Assembly: GCA_937941245.1 (NCBI GenBank)
Contig: CALDYC010000047.1
Span: 1-33,979 of the forward strand
Direction of reading: 5' to 3'
DNA: 33,979 nucleotides
Source: an uncultured Acidimicrobiales bacterium
GTDB lineage: Bacteria > Actinomycetota > Acidimicrobiia > Acidimicrobiales > UBA10347
In this document: positions 16,238 through 24,980 of the stretch, piece after piece
Position numbering within the stretch: position 1 is the stretch's first letter
How the letters are laid out: each line of letters opens with the position of its first letter
Notes under the pieces: model-generated
What the model saw: the letters and a program-made list of their open reading frames with translations, nothing else
Database searches by the model: none
What the model was told of the DNA's origin: nothing
Made by a program: the position numbers and the translations under genes

Positions 16238-17803
16238 ATGGTCTTGTTGACATTGCTCGCTTCGTGGGCTGCTCAGGCCGTCGAGGTCGTGCCATTCGAT
16301 CGACCACCGATTGACTGGCATGCGCTTGCGCCTGAACTCACGCTGCTCGCGGTGGGTGCCCTCGTCACGCTTATCGACGTCGTATTCCTCGAACGCGGCC
16401 GGGCGATCTCGCCGGCGGTTGCTGGCGTTGGCCTGCTCGCAGTGCTCGTTCCGATCGTCACGCTCGCTGTCGACGGTGTTGCATCGAATCCGCGTGCGGC
16501 ATTTGGAACCAGCGAGGTCTACATCGTCGACGGATACTCACTTGTTCTCAAAGCGTTGTTCATCATCATCGCCTATCTCGTGATCTTGATGTCGACGAAC
16601 TACATCGCCGAAGGCGACTACTGGGAAAGCGAGTACTACGGGCTGCTGCTCTCGTCGGTGCTCGGCATGTTGGTTATGGCATCGGCCCGAGACCTCGTGA
16701 CAGTCTTCGTGGCGCTCGAACTGTTGTCGATCCCGGCATACCTGCTCGCAACGTGGCGCAAACGCGACCTGCGAAGCAACGAGGCCGGTCTGAAGTACTA
16801 CCTCAACGGTGTCTTCGCCAGCGCCCTCATGCTGTACGGCATGTCGCTGTTGTTTGGCGCCTCCGGCACCACGATCCTTGTCGAGATCAATGCCGCAATC
16901 GGCTCAACGGCTTCGTCGACCGCGCTCATCACGCTCGGCATCGTGCTTGTGATCGTCGGCTTCGGCTTCAAGGTGTCGGCTGTGCCGTTCCACCTGTGGG
17001 CACCAGACACCTACGAAGGTGCTCCAACGCCGATCACCGCGTTCCTGGCAGTCGCCGCTAAGGGTGCTGGGTTCGTGGCCCTGATGAACATGGTGTTCGT
17101 CGGCTTTTGGAGTCGCGCCGATGTCTACGCGCCGGCGCTGTGGGTGCTTGCAGCGCTGACGATGACGGTCGGCAATCTGACCGCATTGCGTCAGAACAAC
17201 CTCATCCGACTGATGGCCTACTCGGGTGTTGCCCAGGCGGGTTTCATGCTTGCTGCGCTCGCCGTCGCCGGACAAAGCACAGATGTAGCCCAGCGTTCGG
17301 CCTCGGCCATCGTTACCTACCTGATCATCTACGCCGCGATGAACCTCGGAGCGTTCACGATCATTCTTGCGGTCTCGCGCCGCACCGGCAGTGCCGACAT
17401 CGCGAGCTTCGATGGATTGTTCCAGTGGGCCCCTGCAATGGCGGTCGCGATGACGTTGTTCCTGGCATCGCTGGCTGGTATTCCGCCGCTGGGTGGCTGG
17501 TACGCGAAGTTCTCGGTCTTTACCGCACTCATCGAGGGCGATGTTTGGTGGGCATACGTGCTCGCAGGGCTCGCCGCAATCAACACGGTGATCGCATTCG
17601 GTTACTACGGCAAATTGGCGTCGCGGATGTGGTTCGAAGCTGCACCCACGGCGTTCGAGACGAACCGCCTGAAGATTCCGTTCGCACTGCAAGCCGCACT
17701 CGGCATAACGCTCATCGCAACCGTGGCGTTCGGTGTGTATCCAGAGATGGTGACGCATTTCAGCGACGTCGACGTGCCAGCAGCGCTCACTGCAGCACCC
17801 TGA
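16238..17803 (+). CDS. nuoN: NADH-quinone oxidoreductase subunit N (second nuo cluster)
   Basis: This 521-residue NuoN/ND2 subunit is recognised by FVALELLSIPAYLLATW, SNEAGLKYYLNG, GFGFKVSAVPFHLWAPDTYEGAPTP, LIRLMAYSGVAQAGFML and GGWYAKFSVF. It is the last gene of the second cluster. Two hairpins follow before the convergent mscL. With nuoA, nuoB, nuoC, nuoD and nuoH-M upstream it completes an 11-subunit set, the same composition as the core of cyanobacterial NDH-1 and archaeal F420H2 dehydrogenase minus their electron-input subunits. Confidence 0.95.
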   Translation: MVLLTLLASWAAQAVEVVPFDRPPIDWHALAPELTLLAVGALVTLIDVVFLERGRAISPAVAGVGLLAVLVPIVTLAVDGVASNPRAAFGTSEVYIVDGYSLVLKALFIIIAYLVILMSTNYIAEGDYWESEYYGLLLSSVLGMLVMASARDLVTVFVALELLSIPAYLLATWRKRDLRSNEAGLKYYLNGVFASALMLYGMSLLFGASGTTILVEINAAIGSTASSTALITLGIVLVIVGFGFKVSAVPFHLWAPDTYEGAPTPITAFLAVAAKGAGFVALMNMVFVGFWSRADVYAPALWVLAALTMTVGNLTALRQNNLIRLMAYSGVAQAGFMLAALAVAGQSTDVAQRSASAIVTYLIIYAAMNLGAFTIILAVSRRTGSADIASFDGLFQWAPAMAVAMTLFLASLAGIPPLGGWYAKFSVFTALIEGDVWWAYVLAGLAAINTVIAFGYYGKLASRMWFEAAPTAFETNRLKIPFALQAALGITLIATVAFGVYPEMVTHFSDVDVPAALTAAP

Positions 17804-17826
17804 TTCATCGGCTCATCGTGCATCTG

Positions 17827-17890
17827 GGACGTCGTCTTCGACGTCCACAAAACGAGTACGGGTGCCGCTGCGTAGGCAGCGACACCCGTT
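17827..17890. terminator. Double hairpin between convergent nuoN and mscL
   Basis: A perfect 8-bp stem with a TCTT loop (17827-17834 / 17839-17846) is followed by a 14-bp stem with one mismatch and a GTAG loop (17858-17871 / 17876-17889). On the minus strand the second stem is followed within nine bases by TTTT, which fits an intrinsic terminator for mscL. For nuoN either hairpin could end transcription without a clear U tract. Confidence 0.7.
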
Positions 17891-17906
17891 CTGCGGTGTG
17901 ATGTGA

Positions 17907-18251
17907 TCAGCGGGTCTTGAGTAGATCCCGGATCTCAGCAAGCAATGCCTGGTCTGGCGTCTCGGCCAATGTGGTGCGAGCACCCGCCTTGGCGATCGAC
18001 TTGACCAGCATGAACACGACAAACGCGAGGATCAAGAAGCTGATCAGCGCGGTAAGGAATGCGCCGAACGGTATGCCGCCGGGGTTCCACGCGTCGAAGT
18101 TGACGTCTAGGCCACCGACCTTGCCGATGATCGACAAGATCACGTTCACGACGGCGTCGACAAGTGGCTGAAAGGCCAGTGCGAGCACCAGGCCGACAGC
18201 GATGGGAATGACGTTGAACTTTTCGAGGAACTCGCGAAATTCAGCGAACAT
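17907..18251 (-). CDS. mscL: Large-conductance mechanosensitive channel
   Basis: This 114-residue protein is MscL, the homopentameric membrane channel that opens under osmotic downshock. The N-terminal amphipathic helix (MFAEFREFLEKFNVI) leads into TM1 (PIAVGLVLALAFQPLVDAVV), a periplasmic loop with GGIPFGAFL, TM2 (ISFLILAFVVFMLVKSI) and a C-terminal helical bundle (DQALLAEIRDLLKTR). The start at 18249-18251 is chosen because AAGGAG lies six bases before it and the family begins at this methionine. A start ten codons further upstream would put the ribosome binding site inside the gene. It is convergent with nuoN and divergent from acs. Confidence 0.92.
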   Translation of the reverse strand: MFAEFREFLEKFNVIPIAVGLVLALAFQPLVDAVVNVILSIIGKVGGLDVNFDAWNPGGIPFGAFLTALISFLILAFVVFMLVKSIAKAGARTTLAETPDQALLAEIRDLLKTR

Positions 18252-18306
18252 GGGGATCTCCTTCATTGGGATTAGGTCCAAATATGTGACGTTTCAGGAC
18301 CACGAT

Positions 18307-18356
18307 TTGTCGCGTTAGCCCTCCGGGTTAGAGTTCGTAAGACACGAACCAGGGGG
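18307..18356 (+). promoter_or_regulatory. Predicted acs promoter and ribosome binding site
   Basis: TTGTCG (18307-18312) and TAGAGT (18329-18334) form a -35/-10 pair with 16-bp spacing, predicting a start near 18341. AGGGGG at 18351-18356 lies five bases before the GTG of acs. Unlike the pur genes, this transcript would have a leader of about 20 bases. Confidence 0.55.
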
Positions 18357-18361
18357 CCATC

Positions 18362-20352
<1,991 letters not shown>

Positions 20353-20356
<4 letters not shown>

Positions 20357-20865
20357 CTTCACGAAAGATCGCTGATGGGTGGCCCGAGAACTGGGACTGG
20401 TGCGATGGGTCGCGTCAAGCCGGAAGCTGTGTCCTCGTTGATGTAGACGGCGTGATTGCGAACGGGTGGCACCGACAACATTTCTTGCAGAACGGCCGGC
20501 GCGACTGGGACGGCTTTTTCGGGGCTGCAGGCGAAGACACGCCGATCGGTGGGTCGGTCGCGTTGTTGGCCCATCTCGATCCCGGCACGGTGGTGGTTCT
20601 GCTTACCGCTCGGCCCCATTCGCTGCGTGAGACCACCCTGATGTGGGTTGCTGCTCAGGGCTACCGGTGGGACCTACTCATCATGCGCGGCACTGCCGAC
20701 GCCCACCTGTCGTCGCCAGCATTCAAACAGAAGTCGGTTGTCGAGTTGCGTAACCGGGGCTACGAGCCCGGGCTTGCGTTCGATGATGACCAACGCAATG
20801 TCGACATGTTCCGGGCAGAAGGCATACCCACGGTGTATGTGCATTCGGGGTACTACGAAGCCTGA
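20353..20865 (+). CDS. HAD phosphatase, T4 polynucleotide kinase 3'-phosphatase-like, probable CTG start
   Basis: The reading frame holds a complete HAD domain. Motif I is VLVDVDGVIANG with Asp30 and Asp32, motif II LLTARP, then an arginine-containing stretch typical of the T4 Pnkp phosphatase clade (RETTLMWVAAQGYRWDLLIMR), Lys in FKQKSVVE and motif IV AFDDDQRNVDMFRAEGI. The first ordinary start in this frame, GTG 20452, falls inside motif I and would remove both catalytic aspartates. Upstream the frame stays open to 20338 with no ATG, GTG or TTG. CTG 20353 fits: it overlaps the acs stop (CTGA) and GGAG lies seven bases before it, giving 170 residues. ATC 20368 is a less likely alternative. 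The substrate is unknown; a 3' or 5' nucleic-acid phosphate is one possibility. Confidence 0.75.
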
Positions 20866-20969
20866 GTGCACCAAACTCTGGAATGTGCTGAGTCTCGACC
20901 CGTCAAGGCAGGTCGTCTGGGAACAAGCTGGGCCGCGTTACGGTTTGACCGATACGGAGGTTCCCCCAC

Positions 20970-21896
20970 ATGGCCAATTCGTTTAAAACATTCATGCTCC
21001 TCGCTGCTCTCGGCGGCCTCGCAATGGCGATCGGAGGTGGCATCGGCGGCCGATCCGGCATGAGCTTCGGATTGATGATCGGTTTGGCGATGGCTGCCGG
21101 TTCGTATTGGTTTTCTGATCGCCTTGCCATCAAGAGCGCCCGAGCGGTGCCAGCCGACCCGCAGCAGTATCCCGAATACTTCGCCATCATGGAAGACCTC
21201 ACGCGGCGGGCAGACATGCCAATGCCCAAGCTGTACGTCACGCCGAACCGTCAACCGAATGCGTTCGCAACCGGCCGCAACCCGAACAATGCTGCTGTGG
21301 CGGTGACGGTCGGATTGATGGACATTATGAGTTGGGACGAAGTGCGTGGAGTGCTCGCCCACGAGCTCGCGCACATCGAGAATCGTGACATCCTGATCGG
21401 CTCGGTTGCTGCCGCGATAGCAATGGCTGTCACGTGGGCAGCGCGGATGGCGATGTGGAGCGGCATGCGCGGTCGCAACAGAAACTCGAACCCGCTCGTG
21501 ATGATTGCCACCATCGTTCTTGCGCCAGTCGCTGCGTCGTTCATCAAGTCCGCGATCAGCCGAACACGCGAGTACAAGGCCGATGCCAGCGCAGCAGCAC
21601 TTATGGGTGACGCAGAGCCGCTCGCACGGGCGCTTGAAAAGCTCGGCATGGCTTCAGGCCGGATACCTGCAGACGGTGTGCAACCCGAACAGGCCTCGCA
21701 TTACATCGTCAATCCACTTGGTGATGGAGCCACGCAGTCGAACTTCGGTGGCATGAGCCGTCGAGGTGGCATGGGTGGCATGGGTGGGCTCGGCAACCTG
21801 GGCCGCATGTTCACCACCCACCCGCCCCTCGAAGATCGAGTCCGGGCGCTGCGCGAGAGCGAGTTCGGAAGCGACCAGCCGACACTCTCAAACTAA
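20970..21896 (+). CDS. htpX: HtpX-type M48 membrane metalloprotease
   Basis: This 308-residue protein has two N-terminal hydrophobic segments (about residues 5-50), the zinc motif HELAH (131-135) in VLAHELAHIENRD, a further pair of hydrophobic segments, and the third ligand Glu201 in SRTREYKADASAAALMG. HtpX proteases degrade misfolded membrane proteins under stress. A Gly/Met-rich loop (GGMSRRGGMGGMGG) precedes the C-terminal FTTHPPLEDRVRAL motif, as is common in actinobacterial HtpX. GGAGG nine bases before the ATG marks the start. TACGGT at 20939-20944 could be a -10 box. The gene is convergent with yajQ. Confidence 0.92.
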   Translation: MANSFKTFMLLAALGGLAMAIGGGIGGRSGMSFGLMIGLAMAAGSYWFSDRLAIKSARAVPADPQQYPEYFAIMEDLTRRADMPMPKLYVTPNRQPNAFATGRNPNNAAVAVTVGLMDIMSWDEVRGVLAHELAHIENRDILIGSVAAAIAMAVTWAARMAMWSGMRGRNRNSNPLVMIATIVLAPVAASFIKSAISRTREYKADASAAALMGDAEPLARALEKLGMASGRIPADGVQPEQASHYIVNPLGDGATQSNFGGMSRRGGMGGMGGLGNLGRMFTTHPPLEDRVRALRESEFGSDQPTLSN

Positions 21897-22000
21897 ACGC
21901 AACGGGCAACCCGGCGAAGCGGCCCTCACCCTGGGTGCTCGGTTGAGCAGATCACCCGAACTGATCACCCCACGGCGAACGGCGCCGTCGGCGCGTGAGT
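21897..22000. other. Short convergent intergenic region between htpX and yajQ
   Basis: These 104 bases hold no credible gene. A perfect 10-bp palindrome, ACGGCGCCGT, is present, but there is no hairpin followed by a T run, so a terminator is likely yet not demonstrated. Confidence 0.4.
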
Positions 22001-22489
22001 TCAATCTCGGAAGTTGCCGAACTGCAAAGGAATGTCGAAGTCGTTGTTCTTCAGTTCGGTGATGACCCCTTGCAGATCGTCACGTTTCTTGCCCTGTACG
22101 CGAAGTTGTTCCCCCTGCGTTGAGCTCGACACGCCCTTCAACCCGAGTGCCTTAATGAACTTGTTGAGCTCCTTGGCTTTGTCGCTCGAAATGCCGGCGG
22201 TGAGCATGACCTTTTGCCGAGATCGGCCACCTGACGCATCTTCGGGGTCTTCGTAGCTCAATGCTTTAAGCGATACGTTTCGGCGAACCATCTTCTCTTC
22301 GAGCACCTGACGCAATGCAGCGACACGGTCTTCGCTCGCTGATTCAAGGGTGATTGATTCGTCGACTAGCTCGATAGACGAGTTTGTGCCCTTGAAATCG
22401 AAACGGTTGATGATCTCGCGGGTGGCCTGGTCGACAGCGTTGCGAACTTCCTGCATGTCGACTTCAGATGTCACGTCAAATGTGGGCAT
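22001..22489 (-). CDS. yajQ: YajQ family nucleotide-binding protein
   Basis: The 162-residue protein matches YajQ/UPF0234: it begins MPTFDVTSEVDMQEVRNAVDQATREIINRFDFKG, with ITLESASEDRV, KALSYEDPEDASGG and ISSDKAKELNKFIKALGLKGVSSSTQGEQLRVQGKKRDDLQ following, and ends LQFGNFRD. Members bind nucleic acids or nucleotides, and in Xanthomonas one acts as a cyclic-di-GMP receptor that modulates a transcription factor; the role here is not known. GGAGG lies six bases before the ATG. A TAGGTT -10 box lies on the same strand just upstream. Confidence 0.95.
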   Translation of the reverse strand: MPTFDVTSEVDMQEVRNAVDQATREIINRFDFKGTNSSIELVDESITLESASEDRVAALRQVLEEKMVRRNVSLKALSYEDPEDASGGRSRQKVMLTAGISSDKAKELNKFIKALGLKGVSSSTQGEQLRVQGKKRDDLQGVITELKNNDFDIPLQFGNFRD

Positions 22490-22516
22490 GGGAAACCTCC
22501 GGATCGAGTCGAAGAA

Positions 22517-22522
22517 AACCTA
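22517..22522 (-). promoter_or_regulatory. Predicted -10 box of yajQ
   Basis: Read on the minus strand, TAGGTT lies 27 bases before the yajQ ATG and would give a leader of about 20 bases that contains the GGAGG ribosome binding site. It belongs to the same TAGNNT class as the other promoters in the window. Confidence 0.5.
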
Positions 22523-22587
22523 GTCGCCAGCGATGTGAAATCGGGTGGGGGACAAACATGGTCGAAGATAAGGTGCAGGCTTCACCA

Positions 22588-22669
22588 GGGTCGGTGCCCG
22601 AGTGGCCAAAGGGAACGGGCTGTAAACCCGTCGGCATTGCCTTCGGAGGTTCAAATCCTCCTCGGCCCA
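22588..22669 (+). tRNA. tRNA-Tyr (anticodon GTA)
   Basis: This is a class II tRNA of 82 bases. The acceptor stem is GGGTCGG / TCGGCCC with two G-U pairs, the D arm CCC/GGG, the anticodon stem ACGGG / CCCGT around the loop CTGTAAA (GTA at 22622-22624), a long variable arm, and the T arm GGAGG-TTCAAAT-CCTCC. The discriminator is A. The 3' CCA is not encoded (CAG follows). Confidence 0.96.
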
Positions 22670-22677
22670 CAGTGATC

Positions 22678-22713
22678 AGAAGCCAGGCCATGTGGCCTGG
22701 CTTCTGCATTTTT
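22678..22713 (+). terminator. Intrinsic terminator after tRNA-Tyr
   Basis: A perfect stem AGAAGCCAGGCC / GGCCTGGCTTCT with a four-base ATGT loop is followed three bases later by TTTTT. It starts nine bases after the tRNA and is the strongest terminator in the window. Confidence 0.93.
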
Positions 22714-22751
22714 AGGTTCGCGGCAAATCGCGTCGCCGAAATGTGGGGGTC

Positions 22752-22783
22752 GGCGTGACCAGCCATGGGCGTGACCAGCCGTG
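22752..22783. repeat. 16-bp tandem direct repeat
   Basis: GGCGTGACCAGCCATG (22752-22767) is followed at once by GGCGTGACCAGCCGTG (22768-22783), 15 of 16 bases identical. It lies between the tRNA-Tyr terminator and the 3' end of the amidohydrolase gene and has no evident function. Confidence 0.8.
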
Positions 22784-22802
22784 GTGGCGAACCGGCTGCT
22801 GA

Positions 22803-24017
22803 CTAGGCGCTAAGTGCCATCGCCGCGTACATTGCGACACCCTTTGCCATTGCCGGTTCGTGGATCGTCATGAAGTTCGAATGATTCGGGGCTGCATCGG
22901 TGAACTCGACACCCGGCTCGCACACACCGAGAAACGCCATCGAGCCAGGAACATGGTTGAGGACATAGCTGAAGTCTTCCGCGCCCATGACTGGATCGGG
23001 CATGGTGTGGAAGCTGCCCTCGCCGAACACGGCACGAGCCGTCTCACCAGATCGCTGGACCTCATCGGCATTGTTCACCGTGACCGGGTAGCCCTTGATG
23101 ACGCGTGCCTCGCAGCTGCAACCGTGCGCTGCGGCGGTGTGGGTTGCGACCTCGTGCACCTTGTCGTGCAGCTTGGCTCGGACATCCTCGTTCAAGGTGC
23201 GAATAGTGCCTTCCATGAACGCGGTCTCAGGAATGATGTTGTTCGTGGTGCCAGCCGCGAGGTGGGCAACGGTCAGCACGGCGGCGTCGGTCGCAGCGGT
23301 GGTTCGTCCGACCATTGCGTGCAGGCTGAGCACGGTCGCCGCTGCAGCCGGAATGGGGTCGATACAACCTGATGGCATCGAGGCATGGCCACCTGCGCCG
23401 CGAACCGTGATACGGAACTCGTCGGCGCTGGCCATCAGCGGACCCGGTCGGCTAAAGAACAACCCACTCGGAATCTGGCTGAAGACGTGAATCGCAAACG
23501 CTCGATCGACACCGTCCAGAACCCCTTCGTCAATCATGTGCTGTGCGCCATGGAAGCCCTCTTCGCCGGGTTGGAACATGAATCGAACCTTGCCGGTCAA
23601 CTCGCTTCGGTTCTCACTGAGCAACCGAGCGGCGCTCGCCAACATCGACACATGGGCATCGTGGCCACATGCATGCATGTGCTGCTCGCGATCCGACTTC
23701 CAGGCCACGTCGAGGTCTTCCTGCAACGGAAGCGCATCCATGTCGCCGCGCAACAGCACCGTAGGCCCGGGTCTGCCGGTGTCTAAATCGGCGGTCACCG
23801 ATGTCGACGTTTTCCCGAGTGAAATGTCAAGCCCTAGCCCCGTCAACGATTCGAGAATCTTGGCCTGCGTGTCGGGCAAATCGAGGCCCAGCTCGGGCTC
23901 CTGGTGGATTGCTCGTCGCAGTTCGACGGTTTGTGGCTGCAACCCTTCGGCAGCGGTCATCAGGTCGGGGCCGGCAGACGGGTGCAAGGCGATAGACGGG
24001 GGAGTGGAAGAGGTCAT
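22803..24017 (-). CDS. M20 family metallopeptidase/amidohydrolase (M20D type)
   Basis: The 404-residue protein is an M20D amidohydrolase, a family that includes N-acyl-amino-acid, hippurate and IAA-conjugate hydrolases. The metal-binding HMHACGHDAH (Cys117, His119) and QPGEEG (Glu152/Glu153) motifs are present, as is the dimerisation-domain signature GAGGHASMPSGCIDPI and the C-terminal MGAEDFSYVLNHVPGSMAFLG. The start is placed at 24015-24017 (MTSSTPPSIA), since a start further upstream would overlap the GNAT gene in another frame. No clear ribosome binding site is seen. It follows the GNAT gene by 25 bases on the same strand, so the two are probably co-transcribed. The true substrate cannot be read from the sequence. 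Confidence 0.9.
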   Translation of the reverse strand: MTSSTPPSIALHPSAGPDLMTAAEGLQPQTVELRRAIHQEPELGLDLPDTQAKILESLTGLGLDISLGKTSTSVTADLDTGRPGPTVLLRGDMDALPLQEDLDVAWKSDREQHMHACGHDAHVSMLASAARLLSENRSELTGKVRFMFQPGEEGFHGAQHMIDEGVLDGVDRAFAIHVFSQIPSGLFFSRPGPLMASADEFRITVRGAGGHASMPSGCIDPIPAAAATVLSLHAMVGRTTAATDAAVLTVAHLAAGTTNNIIPETAFMEGTIRTLNEDVRAKLHDKVHEVATHTAAAHGCSCEARVIKGYPVTVNNADEVQRSGETARAVFGEGSFHTMPDPVMGAEDFSYVLNHVPGSMAFLGVCEPGVEFTDAAPNHSNFMTIHEPAMAKGVAMYAAMALSA

Positions 24018-24042
24018 ATGCCATGTTGGCACGTTGCAAGAA

Positions 24043-24534
24043 TCAGAGCATGAGTTGCATTTCGGTGAGGTCGAGCCACCTCCCGAATTTGCGTCCGATC
24101 TCGCGTTCAACCCCCACAACCCTGAAGCCGGCTGCCTGGTGAAGAGCAACAGATCCCGCGTTTGACCCGGCGATGCGGGCAATCACCGAGTGAAAGCCGT
24201 GTAGACGCGCACGCACAATCAGCTCGGCGAGCACATCGCGGCCGACACCTTGACGTTGGTGCTCGGCCGCTACATAGACCGAATTCTCGACCGTGGTTCG
24301 GTAGGCGGCCCGCTGCTTAAACGCCGACAGCGAACCGAAGCCAGCGAGGTGGCCATCGATTTCAGCAACCAACACCACATGTCCGCCGCTGCGCTCGGTC
24401 AGCCACCGCTGCTGTTGATCGAGCGAGCGAGGCTCGACATCGAAGGTTGCCGAACCGTGGAGAACCTCGTGGTTGTAGATGTCGAGAATCGCCGCAGCGT
24501 CAGTAAGTCGTGCGTCTCGAATGGCAATCGTCAT
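24043..24534 (-). CDS. GNAT acetyltransferase, phosphinothricin/methionine sulfoximine acetyltransferase-like
   Basis: The 163-residue protein is a GNAT N-acetyltransferase. The N-terminal IYNHEVLHGSATFD, YRTTVENSVYVAAEHQRQGVGRDVL with the acetyl-CoA loop Gln93 to Gly98, the Asn-containing ARIAGSNAGSVALHQAAGFRVVGV and the ending GRKFGRWLDLTEMQL match the Pat/Bar/MddA branch, which acetylates phosphinothricin, methionine sulfoximine or related amino acids. Resistance is therefore possible but not shown; many members detoxify endogenous metabolites. The downstream amidohydrolase could in principle remove acyl groups from amino acids, giving an acetylation/deacetylation pair, which is inference. 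Confidence 0.88.
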   Translation of the reverse strand: MTIAIRDARLTDAAAILDIYNHEVLHGSATFDVEPRSLDQQQRWLTERSGGHVVLVAEIDGHLAGFGSLSAFKQRAAYRTTVENSVYVAAEHQRQGVGRDVLAELIVRARLHGFHSVIARIAGSNAGSVALHQAAGFRVVGVEREIGRKFGRWLDLTEMQLML

Positions 24535-24599
24535 GAGGGCTTCGTTCGTTGCTGGATCTGATCGTGGGGACTTGCTCGGCGAGGTTGGCCACTGCCACG

Positions 24600-24614
24600 A
24601 ATCATGGCATGATT
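24600..24614. promoter_or_regulatory. Perfect palindrome between GNAT and tRNA-Thr
   Basis: AATCATG-G-CATGATT is a perfect 7-bp inverted repeat with a one-base centre, 65 bases upstream of the GNAT start and nine bases before the tRNA-Thr 5' end. Its form suits a dimeric regulator. Its right half could also act as the -10 box of the tRNA gene (CATGAT). Confidence 0.4.
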
Positions 24615-24623
24615 GTCCGCCTT

Positions 24624-24699
24624 GCTCCCTTAGCTCAGTCGGTAGAGCGCTTCCATGGTAAGGAAGAGGTCAAGAGTTCAATTCTCTTAGGGAGCTCCA
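24624..24699 (+). tRNA. tRNA-Thr (anticodon GGT)
   Basis: The acceptor GCTCCCT pairs perfectly with AGGGAGC. The D arm is GCTCAGTCGGTAGAGC, the anticodon stem CTTCC / GGAAG around ATGGTAA (GGT), and the T arm AAGAG-TTCAATT-CTCTT. The discriminator T is followed by CCA at 24697-24699, so here the 3' end is encoded, unlike in the other two tRNAs. Confidence 0.96.
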
Positions 24700-24749
24700 A
24701 TCAACACTCGGCACATGCTTCGATTCGTCGGGGGCCCAGTGACGATTCT

Positions 24750-24823
24750 GGCGCCGTAGCTCAGTTGGTGAGAGCGCTCGACTCATAATCGAGAGGTCGA
24801 CAGTTCAAATCTGTCCGGCGCTA
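24750..24823 (+). tRNA. tRNA-Met (anticodon CAT), elongator type
   Basis: The acceptor GGCGCCG pairs with CGGCGCT, closing with a G-U first pair. The D arm is GCTCAGTTGGTGAGAGC, the anticodon stem CTCGA / TCGAG around CTCATAA, and the T arm GACAG-TTCAAAT-CTGTC. The lack of three G-C pairs at the base of the anticodon stem excludes an initiator. A CAT anticodon can also belong to tRNA-Ile2 after lysidine modification, but position next to tRNA-Thr favours Met. CCA is not encoded. Confidence 0.9.
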
Positions 24824-24838
24824 CAACGTGGTTTCTAT

Positions 24839-24855
24839 GCGGGTGTTGCGCCCGC
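24839..24855 (+). terminator. Possible hairpin after tRNA-Met
   Basis: GCGGGTG / CGCCCGC forms a 7-bp stem with one G-U pair and a TTG loop, 15 bases after the tRNA. No T run follows, so it is only a weak terminator candidate. The remaining bases up to 24960 show no gene. Confidence 0.35.
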
Positions 24856-24965
24856 AGTCGCGCGGGCCCAATGAGGTGTGCCAACCGAACCGCACACGGC
24901 GTTCTGGTCCGCTCCACAGCGCAACGAGTCGTTGTGGCCGAACTCTTCATGGTGTCTGCCCGGCC

Positions 24966-24980
24966 TAGGCTGACGGGGTG
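24966..24980 (+). promoter_or_regulatory. Leaderless promoter of the sigma factor gene
   Basis: TAGGCT (24966-24971) is followed by six bases and then GTG (24978-24980), so transcription should begin on the G of the start codon. No clear -35 element is seen. Confidence 0.65.

Noticed and set aside
15264-16307. Open frame on the minus strand (347 codons) opposite nuoM and the start of nuoN
   Set aside because: Same shadow composition; it spans two real coupled genes.
1-17803. Second nuo set as an Mrp antiporter or membrane-bound hydrogenase
   Set aside because: The presence of NuoA, NuoB, NuoC, NuoD, NuoH, NuoI and NuoJ, and the absence of the NiFe-binding cysteine pairs in NuoD, identify complex I.
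22476-22766. Open frames of 96 codons on both strands around tRNA-Tyr
   Set aside because: They run through the tRNA and its terminator hairpin, so they are not coding.
24018-24182. Upstream extension of the M20 amidohydrolase by 55 codons
   Set aside because: It overlaps the GNAT gene in another frame, and the extra residues look like frame-shifted GNAT sequence.
24750-24823. tRNA with CAT anticodon as initiator tRNA
   Set aside because: The anticodon stem lacks the three consecutive G-C pairs of initiators; an elongator Met (or Ile2) is more likely.
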